Origin: Microdochium bolleyi
Lineage: Eukaryota > Ascomycota > Sordariomycetes > Xylariales > Microdochiaceae
Length of the DNA stretch: 64,000 nucleotides
NCBI GenBank assembly: GCA_001566295.1
Contig: KQ964263.1
Span: 62,001-126,000 of the forward strand
Direction: 5' to 3'
The position numbers were made by a program, and so were the translations under genes. The first letter of the stretch is position 1. Every line of letters begins with the position of its first letter. This document shows, one piece after another, positions 43,100 to 53,437 of this stretch. The notes under the pieces were generated by a model. That model had not been told where the DNA came from. It made no database searches and worked only from the letters and a program-made list of their open reading frames with translations.

Positions 43100-45686
43100 T
43101 CACAGTCCCAACCACCACGATGTCTTGCCAACCTCAAACCCGCCCGCCAGCGTGGGAGCCTCACTACTCTCCCCGACAAGCACATCATAAGCCCCCGCCT
43201 CGCTTATCCACATCTGCCGCTCCTCGTCCCAGTAGCTCGTGGCATACTTGAGCGCGACCTCGACATCGACCTGCTGACTCTCGCCCGGCTGCAGGAACAC
43301 CTTTTTGAACCTCTTGAGCTCCTTGGGCGGCCGCTTGATCAGGGGCTTCTGCTGGCTGATGTACACCTGCGCCACGCTCGCACCAGCGACACTGCCCGTG
43401 TTCTTGACCGTCAGGGACACGCTGACCTTCTCATCGGTCTTTTCCACGCTGTGCTCCGTGTACTCGAAGCTGGTATACGACAGGCCGTGGCCGAAGTGGA
43501 ACAGCGGCGCGACCCTGGCGCGGTCATAGTACCGGTACCCGACGTACACGTCCTCGCCGTACAGCGTGCGGCCGTTCTCGGACCCAAAGTTGAGGAAAGC
43601 CGGGTTGTCCTCCAGCCGCTTGGGGAACGTCAAGGGTAGCTTCCCGCTAGGGTTCACCACGCCGAAGACCACGTCGCCGATGGCGTTGCCGCCCTCGTTG
43701 CCGCCGAACGAGGCGTGCACGAGCGCCGAGACCTCGTCGGCCCACGGCATCGCCACGGGCGTTCCGGACTGGACCACCACGGCGGTGTTCTTGTTCGCCG
43801 CCGCGACGGCGCGGATCAGCGCATCCGTGTGGCCCGGGAGGTCCATGTCCGGGCGGTCGAACCCTTCGGCCTCCCACTCGGCCGTGAGCCCGGCCACAAC
43901 GACGACCTGGTCCACCGACCGCGCGAGCTCAACGGCCTTCTCGATCTCGCTCTGCGCGTCGATCTCCCGGGTGCACCCCATCCGCACGCCGCCGCCGCGC
44001 ATTGCCGTCGAGCCCTTCTTGCGGAACGTCTGCGTCGCGCCGGACCCAAAGTGCAGCACAACCTTGTACGTCCGGCCCGCCTCGAGGTGCTTGCTGCCCG
44101 TCGCCTCGGCCGTGCCGGCGCCCATGAACGTCGCGCCCGGTCTCTGCACCGTCGCGTTGTCGACCACCAGCTCCCCGTCGACAAAGATCCGCGCGGACCC
44201 GCGCACGGAGCAGCCGAACAGGTACTCCCCTGATTCCTCGGGGGTGATGGTGCTGACGAGGTCCATGTAGAAGAGCTCCGGGTTGACGTCCGGGTGGCGG
44301 TAGTCGGGCAGGAACATGTCGCTGACGTGGTACTGGATCACGTCGCGGCAGACTCGGTCGGCGATCTCGGGGGGCTCGTTGTAGAAGCGGCAGGTCACGC
44401 CCGGCTGGCCGTCCTCGCGGGTCGACATGCTGCTGAGCAGCGGGAGCTCCTTGTATGCGTGGCAGCCGAGGGTGTACTGCGCGTGGGGCGCGTGCGCGGT
44501 GATGCCCTCGAACGGGGTGGTGGTGTAAGTCGCCTTGAGGGAGGCGGAACCACCGCCGCAGTACGCCGCGATCTTGGCATTGGGGCCGATGACGGCAACG
44601 GTCTTGGTCTTGTTGAAGGGGAGGATGTTGTTCTCGTTCTTGAGCAGCACGACGCCCGCATTGGAGAGGTCGCGCAGGGTCTGCCGGATCTCGGGCGTGT
44701 CGATGGTGCTCTCGGGCGCGCTCTCGACGAAGCCCAGCGGGGACACACGGTTGATCAGGTTGAGCAGATTCCGGATGCGCTCGTCGATGGTGTGCTCGGA
44801 GATCTTGCGGCTGCCGACGGCGACCATGATGTTGGGGCCGCGCTGGCGCGGCGGGCCGGGCATCTCAAGGTCCATGCCGGCGTTGACGGCCTCGGAGGAT
44901 GAGTATGTGCCGAACCTGTAGCAGTAGAATCCAGGTGGTCAGTCTCCAGTATCCCTGAGCTGGGAAAACGCCGTGGAGAGAGTGCGAGCATACTCACCAG
45001 TCACTCATAATCAGCCCGTCGAACCCCCATTCCTTCCTGAGGACATCCTCCATTATCCTCTTGTCCTCGTTGACGTGCAGCCCGTTGACCTTGTTGTACG
45101 CCGTCATGTACGCCAGCGGCTTCGCGTCCCGCTGCGCAATCATGAACGGCATGAGGTAGATCTCGCGCAGCGCCCGCTCGCTCACCACGCAGTTGACCGC
45201 CTGCCGCTCGTGCTCGCCGTCGTTGCACACAAAGTGCTTGATGCACGCCGCGACACCGGTGCCCTGGATCCCATTGATCATGGCTGTCGCAATGACGCCC
45301 GCGAGGGTCGGATCCTCGCTGTAGCTCTCGAACCCGCGGCCCCCGAGCGGCGAGCGCTGCATATTGACCGTCGGGCCTAGGGCGACGTGTCCGCCCTTCG
45401 CGATGACCTCGTTTCCAAGTAGCTTGCCCGCGCGCTGGATCAGGTCGACGTCCCATGACGCCGCGAGGCCCGTGCCGCAGGGCATGCAGGCGGCCGCGAC
45501 GCCGTTGAAGAAGCGCTGCCCGCGGGCGCCATTGGGGCCGTCGGAGAAGCGCAGAGACGGCACTCCGAGGCGCGGGATGTCGCGTGTGTCCCAGAAGTTG
45601 CGGCCCGAGAGCAGGCTGATCTTCTCCTCGAGCGTGAGCTGGGAGATGACGTCCTCGACGTCGAGATGTGGTGTTGGTAAGGCCAT
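43100..45686 (-). CDS. GH3 beta-glycosidase with PA14 domain, no signal peptide
   Basis: Retaining exo-beta-glucosidase-type enzyme. Exons 45686-44998 and 44915-43100; 834 residues. The N-terminal barrel has PSLRFSDGPNGARG, CIKHFVCNDGEHER and GLIMSDWFGTYSSSEAVNAG, with the nucleophile Asp229; this segment is joined by splicing. The second domain begins with VVLLKNENNILPF and VIGPNAK. A PA14-type insert runs from about residue 400 to 540 (ELFYMDLVSTITPEESGEYLF, given in part: STITPEESGEYLF). FHFGHGLSYTSFEY precedes the C-terminal fibronectin-III-like domain. The start MALPTPHLDVEDVI has no secretion signal, so it is probably intracellular, like Aspergillus BglI/BglJ-type enzymes. Possible substrates are imported cellobiose or glucosylated plant compounds. 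Confidence 0.95.
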
Positions 45687-46035
45687 GTTTGTGTGAGCAG
45701 AACAGGATAACAAGACAGCAGTATGTGTCACCACGCTTTCTCCCCTTAAAGGAAGGATAAGAGGAGATCAACAAAATGTCCGCAAACGTGAGGTGTCTCT
45801 TTGTTTTCCGCAGCCTCGGAAGCGTCCCGAGCTAGACCCTCCAGGCGGAGTCTCCAGTGACCCACGAGTCAGGATGCTGGAGTTGTGGATCAGCACCAAA
45901 GTACACATAGCCTCGGATCGCTCCCCGAGGATGAGATCCACCGTGTCACAGCTTCAGGGGGAAGGGAAAACCTCAATCGATTTAGGTTATAGTATTCTCT
46001 CCTCGACGACAACTGCCAGAGGTTTCTTTAATTGC
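45687..46035. promoter_or_regulatory. GH3 upstream region
   Basis: 349 bp between the GH3 start and the stop of the next gene on the same strand. No gene and no named operator recognised. Confidence 0.4.
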
Positions 46036-49005
46036 TTATTGATAGTACGTCCCTTGGAGAACCATGCTTTCGTCGCCAGACCATGCACTTCCCGCTAGCT
46101 GGCTTCCTCCTGGCCACCAGAATTCTGGCAACTCGCTCTCGCCGCCTATGAGGAAATGCTCGAACGGCATGGCACCAGCAGCACCTGGGTCTGGCCAGAT
46201 GGTTTGGCCGCCTGCATTTGTTACATTGCCGTGGTGATGGCCATTTTGCTGGCCACATCCCTGCTCCGCTCCTGCTATCACGCCACCGGTGCGACGCGCA
46301 ACAGCGTCACCATCGCCCGGGATGACAGGCTGCCCCTCTTGGTGCTGCTGTTTTTGTCGTCGCCGAGCATCAACTGCCTGTAATATCCGAAGGCTACGCC
46401 GGGCAAAGGGCCCGCTGTGACTCTGGGAGTTGGCGTCGTATTGAGCTAGACTTGCAAGGCAGTGCGAGAGAGCTGTTTCCAGCCACGCCAACGGCGGCGA
46501 GTCGCCAGCGCTGTCAGCAGGGTTCAAGCCAGCCTGGGCACTATTCGATGTCACGCGTCGCAAACGAGGCGATATGAGCGCCGATAGAAGGACGGTGCCT
46601 GCAGTGTATAGATCTTCAAGATTCCCCCGTCGCTCTGGTTAGCTCATAGGACAGGCCCCAAGTCCAAGTAGGGAATGCAAGCCGTGTAGCGCAGGAGACA
46701 AGTTCGGCTTACAGAAGATCGAGTACCACCATGGCGGCGCGGCCCCAGTCTGCACAGGTTCGTGCAAAACGCCAACTAGGTCGACGGCCGCGGCAACGCA
46801 AGCTGATACACAACCGGCGAGGCTGTCGCGCTGGAAGTCAGATTCTAGGACTTGGCTTGAGCCGTGCTGCGACAGATGCATCATCATCGGCCGGAAGAGG
46901 AGAATGCGGAGGTGCAGGTATCTAATGGCAGGATGGCAAAAACAAAGATCAGCCTTAGCAATGACACAGAGAGACACGACCGAACTTACCGACAGTGTAG
47001 AGCTATCGCCTGCCGCAAGAACACAGCGTCGATGCCGCCTGAAGAAGCAGAAAATGACACACTCCCCTGTCCTCCGAGCTCGTGGTATCGCAGGTAAGAC
47101 GGGACGTCCCTGCGCCACCTCGCCAGCTCAGCCTCAAGCTCGACAATCTTGATCAAGCTCAGCGTCTCAACACTGCTGCTCGGGAAGAGGCTGCTGCGAG
47201 TCAACTCCTCAAAAGGCCGATAGAGGCTCCTGCGGAAGAAGAAGGTGTCAGTGCCAAAGGCTCCCCGGCCAATCCATCAATCATCCCCTGTGCGAGACAG
47301 CAACTCACTTCAGCACCGACATCATGACGTCCATCAACCTCAGCGTGTGCACAAAGAAAGCCGTCTTGCTCGGCGCCTCCCCTGCAGCCACCTCCTCACA
47401 AGAACTCCCCGCTCCCGTCTTCAGCTCCTCATCGTCCACTGCAGCTGGCATGGGTATCGTCGTCGGCCACGTCACCATCGGCGGCCGACCCAGCGTCATG
47501 CTCAGCACGCGGTCCAGAAGCAGGCAGCACCACCACGTGCGTCTCCTCTCCTGGCGGCCAGCCTGACTCTCAGTCCGCAGATCAAGCTGAATTCCGATGC
47601 CCTGCGCGACACGGATCGCGGTGCCGACGGCAACCCAGCACTTGTTGACGCTGTCGGTGCGGGACTGGAGGTACTGCGCCGTGAGAATGTAGGCCTGGAC
47701 GAGCGAGAGGGAGCCCCGGTCGTGGTCGGCGTCTCGGAGGAGGAGCTGGGATCGGTCGAAGAAGGTCTCGGCTGAGGTCTGGAGGGATGTCGCGGAAGAG
47801 GGGGGCTGCGATGATGGCGACGGCGATGCTGATGATAGAGAGTACGAGCAGCCCAGCGCGAGCAGGATATTCAGCGTAGCGTGAAACGCCCTGGCCGAGT
47901 GTACATTATCCTCCGGGTGATCTTCTGCATCCTGTGCAGGCTCTCCCTCTAGACCGACACCCACCCCATCACCACGCGAAGAATGGCTCCATGCAGCCTC
48001 GTACCGCCTCATAAACAGCCCCTTGTGCAGCACCGGGTACAGCGTGTGCGAGAGCCGCCAATAAGCATCAAGATGCCGATCCGCGGTGCGTCGGGGCGGG
48101 AGGATGACGCTGTCGAGCAGCGCGGAGAGCTGCTCCTGCTCGCGCTTGCTGCGGATCCTGGTGCTACGCATGGTGGACGCTGGAGTTGTCGTGCTGGTGG
48201 CTTCCGTGTTGTTGTTGAGGTGCTTGACCTCGGACGACTCCTGGACTTCCCGCATGAATGCTGCTGTGCTGGAGGGGCCAAGGAAAACCGCGCCGCGGCC
48301 GGGCTCGTCGGGCGTGTTGCCTTCCGCGGCGCCCATGACGTCGCCGCCTTCCTGATCGTCGCTGTCGATGGTGGCAGCGGGACCAGCATGGCGCGGGATG
48401 GCTTGGTTGCGATGTCTATACTGGGGAGGCAATCGGGTAGCGGGCAGGGAGCTACTATGTGTGGTCCCCGGGGACAGCAAGTCTGGCGGTGTCGGTCGAT
48501 ATGGCGAACCCAAAGGATTATGTATGCCGCCAGGGAGGACATGAATAGAACTGGGAGTTGTTGTGGCTTGATAGGCACCTGCAGGTTGCTGTCGGCCCTG
48601 GCTCTGCAAGTCGACGAGGTGGTACGCCGCAGCGTGGCTGTCGTCGTTAACAATGCGAGGCTCATGGTGATTGCCCGGCGCCGACAGATCCTGCTGCTGC
48701 TGATGATAGTGTTGCTGCTGCCCCTGGGCAACGTGATGATGCCCTCCACCTCCCCCTTGGCCGAACCCCCTCTCGAGGTCTCTGATGCGGTCCTCGAGCG
48801 TGCGCACGTACTGTACATCCAGGTCGGGCGGCGCCTCGGCGTACACACACGCGGCCGGGTCGAGCTTCTTGCGGACGCAGGCGTGGCACACGGGCCGGCC
48901 GCCGTCGCAGCGGATCTTCTTGTCCCGGCATGGCCGGCACGCGAGCCGGACCTTGCGCCGCTTCATCGGCCGCGGGCCGCTGTCGGCGTCTGTGTCGTCG
49001 TCCAT
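46036..49005 (-). CDS. Zn(II)2Cys6 transcription factor with Fungal_trans domain
   Basis: Exons: 49005-47309, 47229-46990, 46921-46713, 46613-46036; 907 residues with consistent phases. The zinc cluster is RLACRPCRDKKIRCDGGRPV then CHAC and AACVY: Cys23, 26, 33, 40, 43, 53, spacing C-x2-C-x6-C-x6-C-x2-C-x9-C. A coiled coil (VQYVRTLEDRIRDLERGF) follows, then a Gly/His/Gln-rich linker. The central regulatory domain has YWRLSHTLYPVLHKGLF, AYILTAQYLQSRTDSVNKCW, GIGIQLDL and RRTWWCCLLLDRVLSMTLGRPP (in part: TWWCCLLLDRVLSMTLGRP). PPWWYSIFYLYTAGTVLLSA spans the last junction. It is upstream of, and on the same strand as, the GH3 gene, so it may regulate it. A long opposite-strand open frame is a shadow. 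Confidence 0.93.
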
Positions 49006-51658
49006 GGGGGCCCGGTCCGAGTGGTCGGTCTCGGCGGCCGTCCCCGTCGTTGTGTGGTTGCCGTGTTTCGTGCTGGGAGAGCAGTTGGAGAGTGGTCAGT
49101 GGTGGAGCATGTTCGTCTCGGGGACGGTCCCGAGGACATTGGGCGGAAATATGGGGCCGTCTGTCAGGCTTCGGATCATGGCTCGGAACAGACCCGAAGT
49201 GCCAAGACCGGGGTCGACCATCGAGAAGCGTGTGCAACAGCATCGTCAGCAGCGGCAACTGAGTACCCTGCGGACTCGACAGAAAGGGAAACCTGTGCTT
49301 TGAAACGTACTCTTTCTCAAAGGGATGCATCATTGTGCCATAATGGGCGGATGGAGTCACTCTTCCCAAAGTGCACGGTGAAAGACAGTTTTCGAATGAT
49401 TTCGACACGATTAAAAAGTTGCAAATGATAAAAACTGTGAAAATTAGTTGATCAGAAAAAAGAAGAACCTTTCCAGAAGACAGGCTGAACCCACAATCGA
49501 AATTCAGTAATCATCATTTTCATTGTGCTCTCAAATAATTACGCTTACCTGAGCCTCTCAACAAAGGAGTAGACCACCTCCTACTCGTGTCACAGCACAA
49601 GCTTGCTTTATGTTCTACTTCTGGACTCCCCACGACCATAAACGTAGCTTTCCATCCTCATGAGCGCGCGAGACACTGAAGCCTCACAGTCCTTGTGCAT
49701 CCTGCGAGCACAGCCACGCACGCTTACAACCGCTGCTACACTGCATTGTGGTTCCTGGTTCTGAAAAGGTCTCCGCGCCTGATGTGTGATTGCACCCCCA
49801 CATCCTATATCTCGGCGTTTATGACTACTTGGGAGTCCTGCGCTTGACCGAAGACCTGCGGACACATTGTGCACGTAGGCGAAGCCATCCCAAGTGGGCA
49901 CATGATGTCCTGCGGTCACCAAAGTTGGAAAGAGGCAGCCATTGGTGCAGGCCGGTTGCTACTTGACGACACGTGGCAGCAGCAAAAAGCAACTCTGCGA
50001 CGACAATGTGCAAAAACTCCATTGCGCAGCGACTGAGACATAATTATCATCTCTGCCACGGTTTTGCTAAGAAGCACTGAGCCATGGGGATCGCTCCACA
50101 GCCACGCTCCTGGCCAAGGCTGGATCTGCATTTTCCTCATGTCATGTGGGCAAATCCAGACAGAGACCGAGTCCTGGATTGGTGCAGGGTCGCTCCATCG
50201 CTCCACCGAGCCGAGCGTACGCGCAACAAAGGCTTGACAGAAGCAGCTTTTGGGTGGGGAGGATGATGTTCTCGTCGCATGATTACACGGCAGGTTGGTT
50301 TCGAGGCGGCCGCGCCGAGCCCGGACTCCAACGCCGAGAGACTCTGCACTTCCGTCTTTGAAAGGCAGTGCAAACCCTACAGCAATCTGCTTGGCCAACA
50401 TGGGCAGTCACCAGCACGTGGCTAGATTTTCCAAGGTATTAAGCCCTCTCCCATGATGGAAGTTCTGCCATTCTGGGTTGCTTCTTGAGACAGCGCATTG
50501 ACTGGCGGGGACCCTGAATGCTTAAATACGGCTGCCTGCCAGCGGTGCGCGGGTATGTTGAGAGCCCACATCCTCGAACAGGAAGAAAGGGCGCGTGCGC
50601 GCGGGGGGTCAAGTCTTGTTTGGAATACCGACAGGCCAGCAGACAGGTACCATTTCTTGCTGCCTGTCAACGCTGCATTAATGCCTGGTCCCTGAGTCCG
50701 AGATTGAATGATCTGCGGGGCTGGGCCCGACGATGTCTATGGACCCTGAATTGATGCTCTGTCCGCTGCACTCCGTACGACGAGAAGGGCGGGCCCAGTC
50801 AGCCCAGAGAAGGGAGCCCAGACCGCTCGGGCGGGACGGGTACCACAGCCGCAGTCAGCCTCTTCTGGCGGCGGCGCCACGATGGGGAGATTGAAGCTTA
50901 AAAGATCGCCAGCCTTACTGCGCGGATTGAGCTGAGCCCGGCCGTGGGTGAAGTGCACCGTGGCCATGGCTCAAACAATACTCGTGCGCAAGAGACAGAA
51001 TATTTAGAATCAACTCTGCAGATTTGCATTGTCGAGAAACAGCACCCGCGCACATGTTGTCTCCTTTACAATGCTCGTGTTGATCCTGTCTCCCTTAATT
51101 CTGCTGCCTGGGCCCCCTGCACGGCGGCATATGACGACGGCCCGCCTGGTGATTCGCTGAGCCGGTCCCCTTTTGGGATCCAAGACAATCCCGTTGGTCA
51201 CCATCTGCGACTCGCTGTTATGATTGGCTGTTCCGGAGAATAACCCACCAGCCGCAGCACGATCCCTTTTCTGCACTCGTCGCACATGAGGTCTATGTAC
51301 CTACTAAAGTCCTTACATAGGAGATCATGCCAAGAGGGCACCTCGCACTGCCGGGCTCCACTTGCAAGCTGCAACTTGGCCCAGGCACCCGTTAATCCAG
51401 TGGTTTGATGTGGAAACAGGCCCGGTGTCATCTCGTCTGGGCGGGACGGGCTGTGTACAACTGCGCAGAGGGCCAGCTCCGTCACCGTGCACCAGGGGCT
51501 GAACGGGGCACAACAGCCGTGATATATTTAGTGCTGCGGTCCGTGTCTTAGCGTTGCCGTCCCAGCCCGGGCTCAGCTCATGATCGAGGTCTTGGAAGGT
51601 GCAAGCTGAGGACCTAACTGCTTGATATTCTATTCCTCGTCAGCTCCAGCCCTCCTCC
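49006..51658. other. Long intergenic region, no gene recognised
   Basis: 2.65 kb. The part around 49430-49560 is AT-rich; the rest is of normal composition with scattered short open frames lacking motifs. A weak TATA-like element, TATATTTA, lies at about 51523-51530, about 130 bp before the next start codon. Confidence 0.45.
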
Positions 51659-53437
51659 ATGGTATTCCATGGCACAGGAGTTGAGACACTCCACCACATC
51701 CTCGCCATCATGACCATCAGCCAAGCACCGTCCGCCTGGAAGACACCAGCATGGCTCGTCCCAACGGCCACCATCAAGTCGACCTCCTCCGCCCGCCGGC
51801 GGCGCATCGTCACTGCCGCTCTTGCCATCGGCGCCCTATCAGTCCTCCCTATAGCGTGCTTCACCTTGATGCCGTCTTCAACCTTTGCAGCGCTCGGCAC
51901 ATTCATCCCATCGCTATCCGGCCCCCTTCCGCCACAGCATGATCTCTTCGGCATCCCAGGCTTCGGCAGCGACGTCGAAATCGCCTTTATGGACATCTAC
52001 TTCAACGAGACCACCACTCGCGACGCAGATTCAATACCGATCGCCCAAAATCTCGCTGGTGCAGATATGGAGTCAGCTTTCACCACATTCCAGCTCGACA
52101 ACCCAAACCTCACCAACGGCAGTAGCAGCAGCAACAGCACCCCCTCTCCAGACGAGTACATTCTCAGCCAGCGGAAACAAGGTGCAGCAACGCGCACAGT
52201 GACAGCACAGATCGCTCCGCGCCACAACGGCCGCGTGGATGCGTCGCACATTACCTTTGGCTTGGCCACGTCGCTCGACCGCATCTCGGGCACGGTGCGA
52301 AACGTGCAGCACTGGGCGGCGGGGACAGACGCGCGTTTCATCATCGTGCTGATCCCCAGGAAAGATGGGTCCGCGGGGGACGACAACGACATTAACAACA
52401 ACGGACCATCAAGCATCGACGAGGCAGAGGCGCTGTTCGCCGCCGCGGGCGTGCCGCACGTCACGTTCATCCCGCAGCAGCAGGACGACCCCAAGAATGC
52501 CTGGGAGAATGCTTACATGAGCCTGATCACGCACTTCCACGCCTCCCTCACACCCAAGGGAGGTAAGAAGACGACGCGCTGGGTTTCCTGGATCGACGAC
52601 GATACCTTCTTCCCTTCCCTCCCAGCGCTTACATCTACGCTCTCCACCCGCTTCGGCGACGCCGACAGGCAGCCGTACTACGTCGGCCAGATGTCGGAGC
52701 GGTACGAGTACGTCCGCGACGGCGGGATCGTGGCGTTTGGCGGCGCGGGCGTGTTCCTCAGCGTGCCTCTGCTCGAGCAGCTCGCCCTGCACGCCGACGC
52801 CTGCTTCAGGCACGAGCGGCACGACACGTTCACGGGCGGGGACTTCCGGCTCGCGGACTGCGTGCACAGGTGGACCACGACGAAGCTGAGCCCGCTGGAA
52901 GGGCTGCACCAGCTCGACTTTGGCGGGGACGCGAGCGGGTTCTACGAGGCGGAGCGGGCGCAGCCGCTGAGCGTGCACCACTGGAAGAGCTGGCACGCGT
53001 TCGACATGCCCGAGATCGCGAGGGTCGGTGAGGTCTGCGGGGACGCGTGCATCTTGCAGCACTTCAGGCTCGGTGGCAGGGGCCAGTGGGCGATGACGAA
53101 CGGGTTCTCGATCGTGCGGTACAGCACCGGGTACCGCCGGGTAGACAGCATCGCGGCGGCGCGGGAGAGAGATGTCGACACACAGGGAAGGACGGAGGAG
53201 ATCGAGGTCCCGGGAGCGATGGAGAAGACGTGGGACACGACACGGCGGGATGCCAAGGACATGTGGGAATACTCGCTCGAGCCGCTCATGGACAAGGACT
53301 CGGGAAAGAGGCAGTACCTGCTGGAGAAGCTGGAGCGGGATGCGGAGGGCAACATGGTCGTCGACTATGTGCACCGTGAGGAGGGCGTGGGGAGGGGCTT
53401 GATCCGGGTGAGGCTGATGGCGATAACACCAGCTTGA
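51659..53437 (+). CDS. Glycosyltransferase family 31-like, type II membrane protein
   Basis: Predicted Golgi beta-1,3-glycosyltransferase of the fringe/galactosyltransferase group. Single exon, 592 residues; an alternative ATG at 51710 would remove 17 residues. A basic stretch SARRRR (about 44-49) precedes one membrane helix, IVTAALAIGALSVLPIACF, giving N-in/C-out topology. A stem with NxT/S sites follows. Catalytic motifs: HITFGLATSLDRI, RWVSWIDDDTFFPSLPAL (DDD metal site), YYVGQMSE and FGGAGVFLSVPLLEQL. Later, THE acidic GGDFRLADCVH and SVHHWKSWHAFDMPE fit this family's donor/acceptor region. The acceptor is unknown, probably a cell-wall or protein glycan. Confidence 0.88.
   Translation: MVFHGTGVETLHHILAIMTISQAPSAWKTPAWLVPTATIKSTSSARRRRIVTAALAIGALSVLPIACFTLMPSSTFAALGTFIPSLSGPLPPQHDLFGIPGFGSDVEIAFMDIYFNETTTRDADSIPIAQNLAGADMESAFTTFQLDNPNLTNGSSSSNSTPSPDEYILSQRKQGAATRTVTAQIAPRHNGRVDASHITFGLATSLDRISGTVRNVQHWAAGTDARFIIVLIPRKDGSAGDDNDINNNGPSSIDEAEALFAAAGVPHVTFIPQQQDDPKNAWENAYMSLITHFHASLTPKGGKKTTRWVSWIDDDTFFPSLPALTSTLSTRFGDADRQPYYVGQMSERYEYVRDGGIVAFGGAGVFLSVPLLEQLALHADACFRHERHDTFTGGDFRLADCVHRWTTTKLSPLEGLHQLDFGGDASGFYEAERAQPLSVHHWKSWHAFDMPEIARVGEVCGDACILQHFRLGGRGQWAMTNGFSIVRYSTGYRRVDSIAAARERDVDTQGRTEEIEVPGAMEKTWDTTRRDAKDMWEYSLEPLMDKDSGKRQYLLEKLERDAEGNMVVDYVHREEGVGRGLIRVRLMAITPA

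Noticed and set aside
46036..46563. Apparent separate 175-residue gene
   Set aside because: Its frame joins, in phase and through good splice sites, to the YTAGTVLLSA end of the Fungal_trans regulator, so it is that gene's last exon.
47983..49428. 481-codon open frame on the plus strand
   Set aside because: It is antisense to exon 1 of the Zn2Cys6 regulator, has no motifs, and reflects GC-rich codon bias.
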